From contig JAJEKB010021185.1 of the NCBI GenBank assembly GCA_022393335.1, positions 388,782-452,781 on the forward strand: a stretch of 64,000 nt of DNA. The letters run 5' to 3'. Below, piece by piece: positions 47,485 to 59,482 of the stretch. The position numbers and the translations under genes were made by a program. Under the pieces are notes generated by a model. That model was not told the DNA's origin. It worked only from the letters and a program-made list of their open reading frames with translations, and did not search any database. Position 1 is the first letter of the stretch, and each line of letters begins with the position of its first letter. Source of the stretch: Macrotrachela quadricornifera. Lineage: Eukaryota > Rotifera > Eurotatoria > Philodinida > Philodinidae.

Positions 47485-47775
47485 AACTAATATATCTACC
47501 CAGGTCGAACAGTCCGGCGCGGAAACGGCCGGGATCCGTGGATTTCCCGTGCGTTCCATCGGAATGCACCGGAAATCGCCGGAACACGGAAGCAGTATTC
47601 CCGAAGGAAGGTCGCCGGAATTTTTCCTCTTCTTTCCTGCCGTATCCAGCCGGAAACGAGTGGGAATCTGCGGGAAAAAATCCGATGATTTCCAGCTTGA
47701 ATCCCATGTCAAGGACGTACGGCAGGAACCGGCAAGATCCCATGGTTTCCCATCTAGTAACCTTTCATGAATGAC
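47485..47775. repeat. CCGGAA-rich repeat family, copy A
   Basis: Starts CCAGGTCGAACAGTCCGGCG and is dense in CCGGAA/TTCCGG, GC-rich within AT-rich sequence. It shares blocks such as GGAAGCAGTATTCC with copies at 49.6, 56.2, 57.2 and 59.5 kb. Overlapping open frames on both strands come from its composition. It lies inside the large intron. Confidence 0.7.
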
Positions 47776-48778
47776 AGGATATGGATCATATCTCACAGTT
47801 TCCTGTCCGGTAACGAATACACTAATCGGATGTATTAAAATCATTCAAGAGTCGGAATCTATGAAATAGTTTTTCAATATTAGCATATCGGTTCATATAT
47901 TGCTTTGTCCAGACGCACATTATAATGAAATGTCTGATCAATTAACTAATTGTTTTTTGTCTGTCGTAGAGATTATCCTCCAAGAATTTGCTAGTATTTT
48001 AATGTGAAAACTCACATGCACAAAAACCAACACAAGATCAGAAGAAAACTTCCCGTTTTCATGCATGAATCAATATCATTTATACATCTTGTACCATCTA
48101 TACAACAATCATTTACCAGTCGTTATCTTTCATAACCCAATCCAAGCAAAGCGTTATTTGAGTCGCATCATAGTTCCTGCATCAAAATGGAAATGGCGGA
48201 TTTTCGGGATTGCCAATCGATGAAAAAACGAAAAAATCTAGGAAATCCAAAAGTTCATCAGCAATGCTTTCTTCTCACTGAAGGAATTTCGAGCTGCAAT
48301 TTTTATCACATGTAGATTCCATGACCCCTAAAACATCCTGGAAGTTACAGTGCAAACGCATGTTTTCCTCTCAACATAATCAATTTTCAAAAAGACCAGA
48401 TTTCCCCACCATCCTGTCAAAGATGACTATTTGTTGCAATCGCATTATCTTCAGAGGAAAATACCTGTTTGCGTTGAAACTTTTAGGATATCCTAAAATG
48501 CACGAGGACTACATCTGGTGAGAACTACAGCTCGAAATTCCTTCATTTACAAGAGGACATGACTGTTGGATTTTTGGATTTTGAAAATACGAAAAATTCA
48601 AAAGAAATCCAGAAATATAAAAAAAGTTCGGTAGTTCTAAATTTGGCATTTCTCTTTTTTTTGACCTGCATACTTATCTCCACTGCCCATCTATATTCAT
48701 ACGAAACGATTTTCCTTCAAAGATTCTCATCCTGCTTAACGCAATTACTTAATGAAACACTCATTTAAGAAGAAAATC

Positions 48779-49470
48779 CACAATACAGGATTTTAAGTTT
48801 CCTCATAGGATTTTTTGTCAACTATGCATTCACCGTTTTGTTTTGCAGATGTTCATATATATATATATATATATATAGGGCCATTTTTTTGTTATTTCAG
48901 CCATCTTTACAAGCCCCTTCTAAAGTAAGTCTTATTAAAAATTCCGTTCTTTTCTCGCCACACTAATATCTTATATCCAGTTCTATGCCTCAGATATAAC
49001 TTTTCCCCATACATTGATATTCTAATTAATACACTAAATTAATTAGATACTCATTCTATTGAAAAATCCGCAATACAGGGTTTAAACTATCTCTATAGGA
49101 TTTTTTTGTCAACTACTTATTCACCATTTTGTTTTGACAGAAGTTCGTCTATATATAGAAATATTTTTTTTTGTCATTTCCACTATCATTACCACTGTTT
49201 TCAAGGTAAGTCCTATTAAAGATTTCTTTCTTTTCTCGCCAGCCGCATATCATTTACCCAGTTCTATGCCTAAATAATAACTCTTCCTTATAGATTCCTA
49301 TTCTAATTAATATAATTAATTAATTAGACACTCTTCCTATTGAGAAATTCAAAATACAAGACTTAAGGTCTCTCATTAGGATTTTTGACAACTATTCATT
49401 CACCGTTTTGTTTTGACAGAAGTTAGTCTATATATAGCAGTATTTTCCATCACTTCAACTATCTTGAAAA
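48779..49470. repeat. Tandem repeat, about 290-bp unit, 2.4 copies
   Basis: Units begin at about 48779, 49070 and 49350 with CAATACAGG/GCAATACAGG/AAATACAAG, followed by ATAGGATTTTTTGTCAACTA, TTCACCGTTTTGTTTTG, a TATATATA tract and ATTCTAATTAATA. A (TA)n run sits at about 48857-48878 in the first unit. The array is non-coding and abuts repeat copy B. Confidence 0.65.
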
Positions 49471-49604
49471 TCGTCTCATCCTTACCCTTGCCCTCAAGGA
49501 GAAATTCTATTGAATTACAAGAGAAAATCCTTATAGAAATCCTATTGAAATACAAGGGAAATCCTTGTAGATATCCTATTGAAATACAGTATTTGGATTT
49601 GAAA

Positions 49605-49915
49605 TAGGTTGCCGGTTCCGATGATTTCCGGCAGGTTACATTATTGTTTCCGGTCGTTTTCAATCGGATACGATGATGATTTCCTGATGATCCTGAGGGA
49701 TACGTCTGCGTTCCTTTCGTTTCCGGTGGCCGGAATCTGCAGGGTGTTACCGGTTCCAGTACGGGTAAATTCCGGCGGGAAAACTGCTTCCGACTTCCGT
49801 GCATATTTCCGGCGGGTTCCGTTTTAATCCGTGCGGGAAACGGCGGGAAGTCACTGGAATAGACCTAGGTTCCCGTAGGTTCCTGCAGGATCCGGATGAC
49901 GGAAGCATTGACTTG
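49605..49915. repeat. CCGGAA-rich repeat family, copy B
   Basis: From GGTTGCCGGTTCCGATGATT to CGGAAGCATTGACTTGAG. The end TTGACTTGAG is shared with copy D near 57549-57558. Dense TTCCGG motifs. The open frames here are artefacts of composition. Confidence 0.65.
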
Positions 49916-51700
49916 AGTATACATCTTTTATTATAGTTTCGATAACTAATCTATCTGATATTATTCGTAGGCTACTTGTTTTTTCTAGCTACTTCAGTAA
50001 TGCATATTGGCCAGTGTTGATAAAGAGATCAGTAGAAAGGATGAAAGAACGACTAGTGTTCCAGGGGACAACATATCGTCGTCCTACCTTCCTTCACATT
50101 TTATTTATCTTTCATCATCTATCATGTCTTATTCGACGACATATATTTATAAATAAATATTTGCGCTCTCAACTCGCTTAAATTTTGATGGTTTTATGAA
50201 ATTAAAAGAATTTTTAATCCAAAAAAATTACTAAAAACCTAGGAGATTTTTTGTCATGTGCTACGTACCTTCATGAATTCCTACAGGATGAAATGAACTA
50301 ATTCATTCTCTCCAACATGATTACATGGAAAGTTGCTAGTATTCTACAGTTTTCTGGCAGATCTCCCTTGTGTGTCATCTTTCTTCATTCAATCATATAT
50401 CGATATAATAATTTCTAATATATTGTTTCACATGAAATCAAAATGATTTATCGCTTGAAAGGAGACCAAGATTGGTTCTACGTGAGAATTTCACCAAATC
50501 AATTCATTTGCTCAATTTTACAAATACATATATAATAATCTTTATTTAGGGACTGTGAAGACGTGTTTGAAAACTTCAAAATTTCACTAGATTCACTAAA
50601 AATTCTACAAAGTTTTTCAAGTGCTCAATCAAACACGAAGATTTAAAATATCCTGCATTCGCGGAAAGTTTTCACAACTCATGTTTACTTCCAGAAAAAT
50701 TTTTCAAATCGTTGTATCTTATATATGAACATATGAATGATATGAGATATTTGCACTTGTCGCACATTACCACAAGATAATGATACAAGTTTAAACATAT
50801 ATGCCAATACATTTTTTTCAAAATTTTTAAGGAAAACATGCGAGATTATGCATAAATATGTCTCTGCAAATACTCGCATGCAATATTCTGGCGTGTTCAT
50901 TCAAGATTTATAACCCATATGCAAATGCGAAAGCATTATTTGCGTGTACATATGAGATGATTAGATTTTAATAAATTCTGCCTCCAAATACAGAAAGATC
51001 GTTTTTCGAAAAATTATTCAGAGATCGCAGCAGCCTCATATGAAAACCAGAAATCAAGGCACGTTTTTTAAAGAAAAGAAAAGACAGGAAATCAGGATTG
51101 ACACATGTGTGCCGGAAAAGTACACTCATGCCCTCAGAAAATTCATACTGCTATAGCAGATCAATCAAGAAAAAAGAAGAAATAAACATAAGTTAAACCT
51201 AAGAGTTGAGAGTTCTGTGAATCACCGATTATCCTTGTTGGACGGCCATCAACGCATCTTATTAGAAGATCAGACCATGGCATTACTACCACTTTTCTGA
51301 AAAAAGCTATTTTCCAAATTTTGTGCTGGTTAAGCAAGAAGTGGATGGTAAATAGCTTTGGCCAAAAAACTCTCCACGATTTGTATAAAAAGTGTTGCAA
51401 ATTCAGCCAACTTTCTGTAAACATCTAAAGAAGGTTCCAAAGTAATTAAACGTTTTTGAGCTCAGATTTTGCTCACTAATATGAGTCCTTAGATTAGCAG
51501 AATATCTAAAAGATTCATTCGCTTATTGAGATTTGACTGAGATGCAGTGTATGTCTTTTTCAAAGCATAAGACTTTTTCGTAGTTATCATAGCAATTTTG
51601 TTTTATAATAATTATGAGAAATCATGTTTTGAAAACTTCGCGCTTCGATAAAATCTCAATAAGCTAGTGAAACCTTTAGAAATTTTGCTAAACTAGTGGC

Positions 51701-51980
51701 TAGGGGTACACCAGCTCCAGCTCAGCTCTGAGCGAAGAGCTGTTCGATTAGCTCAGCTCATTTGAGCGGAACTGTCAGAACAGCTCTTTTGAGCTGTGAG
51801 CTGTTTCCCATAACAGAACAAAAATGTTCTGTTTTTAGGAATAGTTTCCCAAAAACAGAACATTTTTGTTCTGTTATGGGAAACAGCTCACAGCTCAAAA
51901 GAGCTGTTCTGACAGTTCCGCTCAAATAAGCTGAGCTAATCGAACAGCTCTTCGCTCAGAGCTGAGCTGGAGCACCCCTA
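51701..51980. mobile_element. hAT foldback MITE, 280 bp, 8-bp TSD
   Basis: Almost perfect palindrome. The ends are TAGGGGTACACCAGCTCCAG and the inverse CTGGAGCACCCCTA, with arms of about 130 bp (GAGCTGTTCTGACAGTTCCG and its mirror). CTAGTGGC flanks both sides exactly (51693-51700 and 51981-51988). A TAGGG terminus with an 8-bp duplication identifies the hAT superfamily. It carries many AGCTC motifs and no coding frame. The near-perfect arms and exact duplication suggest a young insertion in the NHL gene's large intron. Confidence 0.85.
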
Positions 51981-51989
51981 CTAGTGGCT

Positions 51990-54640
51990 CTATTAATTAG
52001 CAAAATCTGACCTAAAAAACTATTTATCAGTTGAAACCCTTCTTTAGATGTACCTAAAAAATCGTCTGAATGTCCAACATTTTTTATGAAAATGAAGAAT
52101 TTTTTTACTCGAACTGTTTACTTACATTTTCTACCTAATTAGAACAAAAATTGGAAAAACTTTCTCTAGAAATTATTAGAACCTCTATGGTTTTATTATA
52201 GATATTAAGTTCGGTTATGCTATAAGCGGCTTTTCAAGGTACTAAACCTTAGCATCTATTGAAATCTATTCCCAGTGTCAGCTGAAGATGAGCGCACTTT
52301 GAATTTGCTCTTGTTCTTTATTTTTCCAAATAGGATCATCGTCGTCTCGTCTTCGCATATCAACTTAATTAACCTTTCGCTGATGTTGTGAGGTTCAAGC
52401 AGAGCCATTCCGTGTTTTTGGTTTGTTTTTTATTTCAGTAGGACTATGACTTCTTTATCGATCTACTACTTTTGGTAACTCTATGCCACGCTATAACGAA
52501 AAACACGGGATTTTGTTTCATCCCATAACATTTGCAGAAAACTGCTGGACAGTTATTAAAGTCGGAAAATGAAGACACCGACGGGGAGTTAAAGTTCTGT
52601 ATCTCTTTCTTTCGACTTGTGCAGTTGCTCTTCTAACAATAATCATCCGGCCATGAAAATCGATGATTCACTCGATTTTTCACTTGTATATCAACTTGCA
52701 TTTGTTGATTCTTTTTTTTCTTGCTTGATGATGGCACTAGATCATGTCGGAATCTTATGACAAAAAGATGAGTTTTCCATATGTTCATCGACCATGGGTG
52801 TAAGCCAAAATTTTTTCAAGAAGAAGGGATCATGATCCATGGAGGAGAACTGCCATAGTGATAAAAACAATTCTGCTTCACGATAACCTAGATTCCTGTA
52901 CTTCCTCCGAGAAAGTTTTTCTCCAAAGAGGCCGCTCCTCCGTTCTCCTTGGCTATGCAACTGTCACCGACATTTTTTTTTCTTTCACAAGACACACTAT
53001 GTCTACTCTTGAACAACATGAACAGCTTGATATTTGCGAAGCAGTATCATCATCAGTTAAGGATAGAATTTCTGAAGCGTGTCTATCTAGACTAAACTGG
53101 TATTTCCAAAGGAAATGGGTTATTCCTCACAAACAATAAAAAATCAGGATGATTCAGGGCAATCTCGAAAAATCAGGAGAAAATCAAGATCACTGCGAGG
53201 TCTGATACACCTGATTCAAGTATGCATTATGGAAGATAGGTACAGCTAACTATCTATTTTCCCATTTCTCAAAACGATCTTTTTTTAAAATACAAGAAAA
53301 ACTATGTTAAAAAATAGGTTTAGCTTAAAAGTTTCTCACTTATCCGGACACAGATCAATCGGACTATTCATTTATGGACGATCACATCCAATATATATAG
53401 CTGTCGAATACGATTCAGTCCATTTGCATCCCCAACGCAAGTATGAATAAGTTGAATTAATTTCTTTAAATTCCTTCAAGAAACACATGAATTAGGGTAT
53501 AAATCATTAGGTAGTAAGGGAATCTAGGCTTGTATAAATCAACCAATACACATCTATACTTATCTATATACATCTGTACGCTTAAAATTAAATGAGTCGG
53601 ATTTTAAATACATTCGTAATCTATTTAGAAAAGATTAGGAGTAACTAAACAACAATTCGTCTTCAACATAGAACTCGTGGAAATAATTTCAACAAGTACT
53701 AAAAAACAAAGAGCGTCTTTTGTCCATGCATTCTATAATAGCGATGATAGCAGAAACGATACAACATTTTCTCAAAGATCATAAAAAAATTCATATCATC
53801 GTATTATCTTCAGAGAAGGTAATTAAAAATTCTTAAAAATAAAATTTTCTTTGAAATTCTGAGAAATTCACTGGGAGTTGGATCGTGACTAGGTGCTCCA
53901 TTTACCAATTGGGATTGTATCTAGGACATGCCTCATTAAGAATCTTTCGATTGAGTTTCTTATGAGGTCTAGTAGAGACATTGGAATATGCAAAGATATG
54001 GTTGTAAAGATTAGTGTTTATAGTACTGTCTGTCGAAGTACCAACGTTTTACGGCACGTATATGGCTTTAATTTTATTGTTTACGAGCGTTGTAATGGTT
54101 GATCTGGGTGAATGTTCGACTCTTACTTCTGGAAAAAAAACTTGTGCGTGTCTCTGCATATTTGTCACATATGCTTTGTTTTTTGATTATTCTAATATCG
54201 TCGTACATACACATGCGAAAATTCTATACAAAAATATTTGAATGTTCTCGCATGAAACAATCTTATATGAGCATACATGTACAAACTTTCATATGTGTAA
54301 TCACGAATACAGTATACTCTTAAGTTATTATTGTCCGAAACAAGAGCGAGATGGTCTGACAAAAGAACAGAGAAAAAAAATGATGCTCTCATAAGACTCG
54401 AATGACGTACCTTCTGCTATCTGGGTAGATGCTCTATGGCAGTCAGACTGAAAGTAGCATTTTCTCTTCATCTAAACAGTACGCTCTGATGCGTTCACAA
54501 GCATGCTGTGTCATAACAATTTATACATGTACACGCACTGATAACGCTGTGTGAACATGCGTTTTACAGACTTTTGCGTCTAGCTGGGTAGGACAAACTT
54601 AGTTAAAAATATATTAGGATCACTTTCAAAGATTTTTCTA
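51990..54640. other. Intron interior, no gene supported
   Basis: Remainder of the 8.4-kb intron. The 93-codon frame at 52858-53139 and the overlapping short frames at 53893-54392 show no domain. I saw no clear repeat borders by eye. Confidence 0.4.
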
Positions 54641-54647
54641 TACATAC

Positions 54648-55177
54648 TGTACAGACCGATTAAAGCAATTGCAGTCACCAATGTGCCTAATAAGATAAGT
54701 CCAGCTATACTAGCACCTACTGCAAGACAGCAACATTCTGGTGTTATTATGAATGCACCACGGCGTCTAAAACATAAAAGATATACTTTGATTGACGTAA
54801 AATGTCGGTAGATGATAATTTGCCTTCTGCGATCTTTCGATCTATCTCGTTCTTTTTCTCCTTTTTGAAACAGTTCTATTAATGGAACAATGGATGGTCT
54901 TGAACGATTTGCTGCTTGTCGATGCATCATATCTGACAAATGACTTATTCTCTCTTGATCAGGTAGTTGCTGTTGTTTGTACGTTTTCCATCGATTATTG
55001 TTTTTCATTTGATTACTTAATCTATTCGATTGGCTTCCACTAATAACAACCTAAACTTATTAATTTCTGTTTTGAATTATCAAAATATATGCAGCCTCTC
55101 CATACCGGACTGATGCGATTTTGTTGTAAAATCGATGATATTCGACTTTTACGTTGCACTGGTTGTATGTCATCCAA
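54648..55177 (-). CDS. Cytosolic and membrane-helix exons of NHL gene
   Basis: Exon 55177-55106 (LDDIQPVQRKSRISS...) and exon 55050-54648 are joined by a 55-bp intron in phase 0. The second exon has a basic, Gln/Arg-rich cytosolic part, then RRRGAFIITPECCC followed by about 26 hydrophobic residues (LAVGASIAGLILLGTLVTAI), then LYS at a GTATGT donor. Three Arg just before the helix predict the N-terminus inside. The Cys triplet at the membrane edge could be palmitoylated (inference). The donor's phase 1 matches the acceptor of the first Thr-rich exon 8.4 kb away. Confidence 0.7.
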
Positions 55178-56241
55178 CTAAAGTAAATCGAACAAATAGA
55201 TACGATGAATTTAGATCCTCTATTATAAGGATGGGAATCAAGCCTGGATCAAACCGAACGTTGGTGATTTGCGGTCGGTTCGAAGGAAATTAGTTAAAAA
55301 TTTGAGATTAAAATTGTTTTTGAAGGAAAATGTTACAGATATTTGTGATAGCACCTTCGAACAATGGAGGATCGCAGTGAGTGTTGGAAATTGTCAGGCT
55401 CTTCTAGCGAATTATTCCTATTAAGGAGTAATAGTATCTTTCATAAATAAGCCAGCCAATCCTTGGGATGAGCATTATCTTGTTGTTATGAAGCAAAAAA
55501 CGTTATGGCACATGGATATAAGATTAAATATATAAAAACAATCAATTAAACATTGTTTGATCATTGTCAACGGCATCACAATTTCACAAAGTAGATAAAC
55601 ACTAAATCAATCATGTTTCTTGTACATTTGCCTAAATTCACATGCTCCTCGAAATTACTTCAGATGTAACATCGTTCTTTGAGAAGTGATTCCGGTTTGC
55701 TTATGATCTCTGATAGAAGTCATATCGCTTATAAAATACTGACTCTCTTTTAGTACTATCATGTGGAATGAATATACGATTGATTCGAATACATCAAATC
55801 AGTCCAAATAATAAGCTTATAAATCCACCAACTTGATGATTGTTTGTCAACGAAAGTGTTTCAAATTGAGTATTTAAAAAAAAAATATCCGCATGTTATG
55901 TATTTTTATTTATGCCTCTACTAACTGTCCCAAAGTGTAATTATGACTAAAAGTACGTTTATAGTGTCGCCACAACTGAGAACCCATTTAAGCGTAATCG
56001 AACACATGGGTTTTGTTTAGCAATCATTCCGTAATCCTATAATGCCATATGTAGCGCGGTTATATTTGGAGACGATCTCATCCAATTCTCACATCTGTGA
56101 CAGTTTTTTTTATCCATACTGATAGATCATTTTTCAAAATTGTTCCATTACAAGTAATATTCTGTCATGACAGCAGGTAAAAGTCACCGCTCACCAGGAA
56201 ATTGCTAGAAATGCTCAATCTTTCCGCAAGATTAGTATCAC

Positions 56242-57585
56242 AGGTCGAACAATCCGACGCGGAACCAGCCGGTTCACGGATATTCCGGTACTTTCATGGA
56301 AGCAGTATTCCGCGCCGGATGTCTCCGGGATCTTTCGCATAATATCCCACCGGAAACGGGCGGAAAATGACCGCTAAAAATTCCCCCAAATTCCTTTCAA
56401 AACCACATCCACATGACAACGACGGAAACGATCGGATACCGAACGAATTCCCAACTCCCACACTGATCATCCCAGACCGAATCCCTGAACTACCGAATGG
56501 AACGGTGACTGGACAATTCGTCGCAAGTGTATATATTACTCACATATATACATGAATTGTAATTGAATTAAAAATTTCAGTGACATAATTAAGAGACACA
56601 GTTCAATACACGTAAGAAAATTAATTAGACAATGTTAATGTAATACATGTTTTCTCTCTTCAAATTAATTGATTTTTGTTGTGTAAGAAAATAGCACAAG
56701 TCGAAACTTTGATCAAAGACTCAGATCACTGAAATATCATATATTGATTCTGTGATTTTTAGGATATTTATTTCTAATGATCAAATAATTTACAGAAATC
56801 CAAGAAACTGGAAGATGAGAAGCCACGTTCATCATGCTCAGATGTATGAATCTTAAGATGATAATAAATCATTTATTATGGGATTTACTAAAGTTTTCTC
56901 GAGCTCCGGGATCTGAATCTATGAAAAAGCATAGTAATTTATTTTATGTCAGAAAATCGTATAATTCATTGAGAAAGGCTGGGAACAACAAAGGAACTTA
57001 ATATTCTGTTATTCCTCCTAATTTTAAAAGCTATCTTCAAACTCATGTTTGATCGAGAATTAAGTCTTTTGTTAGCATACAGAGACTATCATCTTGATGA
57101 AGAGAGAAAACATGTATTACATTAACATTGTCTAATTAATTTTCTTACGTGTATTGAACTGTGTCTCTTAATTATGTCACTGAAATTTTTAATTCAATTA
57201 CAATTCATGGATATATGTGAGTAATATATACACTTGCGACGAATAGTCCGCGATGAATGGTCTGCGACGAATTGTCCGGCGACGAATTTTCCTATCGCCA
57301 TTGGAACCTGCAAGATAACTTACCGTTTCAGCCAGGAAAAAAGTGGAAACCCCTGCAACATGGAGACAGTATTCCGATCTGAAATTTTCCGATTTCTTCG
57401 CGTGACTTTCGCCTTATTTCCCAACTCAAAAGACCCGAAAATTCGTGAAAAGCCACCGAAAACAATCCGACAACTTCCAACCCAAATCCTGCTTCCATTC
57501 TCCGGTGATTTCCCGTGTTTTCCGAACAAAAACCGGTCCCTATTTCTTGACTTGAGTGGTCGTATCCTTAGACCGGGGAAAATAA
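56242..57585. repeat. CCGGAA-rich copies C and D flanking a 150-bp-arm inverted repeat
   Basis: Copy C (56242-56515, starting CAGGTCGAACAATCCGACGC) and copy D (57240-57585, ending TTGACTTGAGTGG) enclose a nearly perfect inverted repeat: 56511-56662 (ATTCGTCGCAAGTGTATATA through ACGTAAGAAAATTAATTAGA) mirrored by 57098-57246. The loop is about 435 bp. The whole may be one 1.34-kb composite element, or a TIR element inserted into an older repeat. There is no coding frame. Confidence 0.6.
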
Positions 57586-57595
57586 ATTAAACAAA

Positions 57596-58149
57596 ATTTT
57601 TCATCCACGAGAAATCATTTTTCATCAAATATTATCAATATTTTTCGAAAACTTCTTCTTTCTACAAGGATGAGTTAAAGTAGATTTTTCATCATTGAGA
57701 AATCATTTTTCATCAAAGATTATCGATATTTTTGGCAAAACTTCTTTTTTCCACAAAGATGAAGTAAACTAAACTTTTCATCAATGAGAAATTATTTTTG
57801 CCTCAGCTATGATCCATATTTTTGAACACTTGTTTTTTTTGAGAAGCACGAATGAAAGTAGATTTTTCATCGATGAGAAATAATTTCTTATCAAATATTA
57901 TCCATCTTTTTCGAAAAATTGTTTTTATCAGAAGGATGAAATGAAGTAGATTTTTCATTCATGAGAAATCATTTTTCGTCAAATATGATCCATATTTTTT
58001 GAAAAATTGTTTTGTTTTTGAATGATGAATTAAGCTGGCTTTCTCATCGATGAGAAATCGTTTTTCATGAAAGATTACCGATATATTTGGAAAATTGGTT
58101 TTTTTCACAAGGATGATTTAAAGTGGATTTTGCATCGATGAAATATCAA
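57596..58149. repeat. Satellite array, 88-90-bp unit, about 6.3 copies
   Basis: Units start at 57596, 57684, 57772, 57862, 57952, 58039 and 58126 with ATTTTTCATC.ATGAGAAATC, followed by TTTTTCATCAAA.ATTATC, ATATTTTT, then GGATGA..TAAAGTAG. Copies are diverged at many positions but the period is steady. It begins right after repeat copy D. Non-coding, within the NHL gene's intron. Confidence 0.8.
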
Positions 58150-58310
58150 GAAAACACAATAAATTTTTATATTAGATCTTCTTTACAGTGACATACCATT
58201 TGATATGTAAAATCAATTTAAAATGATGAAAAATGAAAAACAAAAATAAATTTTTATAATGGACCTTGTTTACAGTAGCATACCATGTGAGATGTAAAGT
58301 CAATTTAAAA
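58150..58310. repeat. Two tandem copies, about 110-bp unit
   Basis: AATAAATTTTTATATTAGATCTTCTTTACAGTGACATACCATTTGATATGTAAAATCAATTTAAAA is followed by a similar AATAAATTTTTATAATGGACCTTGTTTACAGTAGCATACCATGTGAGATG copy. The CTTGTTTACAGTA block occurs again near 59070. Confidence 0.5.
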
Positions 58311-58805
58311 CAGGTAGCGTTTGTGGACTCGACTCACTTAACCCTTGACTGCGAAGGGCAGAAGTATTTGTTTTTGTATGTGGCAATTTGGGAAGAAATG
58401 AGGTAACAGCTTTATAATAATGAGTATTTCTAACCTCTTTGATTAAATCGTAACGTTCGAAAAAAAACACTCGATGTTTTTCGTATTATTGTCTCGTATA
58501 CAACATATGCTTCTGAAACAGCGCAGTGAGTTACCCATTAGTGCATAAGGAACGATAAAGTTTCTTCTCACTAATATCTGATAAAATTGCTTCTAAAATC
58601 TGATTTGTTGAAAAAATCAACCGATCAGTTTTGCAAAAGATTGCTCTATACAAGTTATCCTCATTTATTAGTTTACAATAGGGCTTCCGTAAGGATATGG
58701 TTTTTGAACTTTAGCACTCACACAAAGTCACAGACTATTTTTTTTCAGATGGCCTTCTCTACAGTCGAGGGACTAGTAGTGCACGGTTTATAAATACGGG
58801 TTTCC

Positions 58806-58937
58806 TATATAATTGGATTTGACGACCTATAGATACTCCCATATAATAGGTCTTGAAGACCCACAATACCCCCATATAATAGCCCTTGAGGACATATGGA
58901 TATCCCTATATAATAGCCCTTGAGGACCTAGCAGTTG
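58806..58937. repeat. 34-bp tandem repeat, four copies
   Basis: Units at 58806, 58840, 58874 and 58908 each read (C/T)ATATAATAG followed by (C/G)(C/T)CTTGA(A/G)GACC and a short AT/C spacer. The last two copies are closest to each other. It sits between two diverged copies of a TTTTTTTCATATGACC/CAGATGGCCTTCTCTA.AGTCGAGG block (58740-58770 and 59000-59030). Confidence 0.65.
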
Positions 58938-59088
58938 GTACGTAGACGGTTTAAGACTTCTTTTGACCTTGACACAGATCCCACGCCAGACAAACTATTT
59001 TTTTCATATGACCCTCTCTAGAGTCGAGGAAATGATGAAAAATCAGAAAAAATAAATAGATTTTTCATTGGAACTTGTTTACAGTAAA

Positions 59089-59465
59089 CCCCCCCCCCAT
59101 ATTAGAAGCCCTCGGAGGCTTCTAATATGTCTACCATATGAAGCTCCAGGAGGGGAGCTTCTATTAAGTTTCAAAAAAATTTCGTAAACTGCCAGGAAAA
59201 AGGGTTCGTATGGGTTTTTAGAGATTTTCAAGGTTTTTATGGGTTTTCCAGGAGATTTTTGGCAGTATTTTCAAATGTTAACACAGCTAGATAAGAGTCA
59301 GTCAAATTTTTACTTGAAAATCGAAAAATTTTGGCAGTTTTAGCATGGAAATCCGAAAAAAATCTTGTAAATTTTAAAATTTTTTTCGAAAAATTAGGGG
59401 GCTTCTAATACGCCAAACACGTTGTTCATCTTAGAGGGGGGTTCTAATTAGGGGGGGGGGGGGGT
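59089..59465. repeat. Element with poly-C/poly-G ends
   Basis: Begins with a run of nine or more C followed by ATATTAGAAGCC, and ends with GGGGGTTCTAATTA followed by 14 G. The reverse complement of the right end (CCCCC..TAATTAGAACCCCC) resembles the left. Further GGCTTCTAATA(T/C) motifs occur at about 59125 and 59400. The long G run could form G-quadruplexes and may have been hard to sequence. Confidence 0.5.
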
Positions 59466-59482
59466 TAGTATAGTATATCCCA

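Noticed and set aside
47375..47844. Several overlapping open frames on both strands
   Set aside because: They lie in the GC-rich CCGGAA repeat, where stops are rare by composition, and they match no domain.
52858..53139. 93-codon frame as a gene within the large intron
   Set aside because: Composition is mildly protein-like, but there is no recognisable domain, start context or splice signal pairing, and it is isolated on the opposite strand.
57596..58149. Possible CRISPR-like array
   Set aside because: Units are contiguous and diverged along their whole 88-bp length, with no repeat/spacer division. The genome is clearly eukaryotic. This is a satellite.
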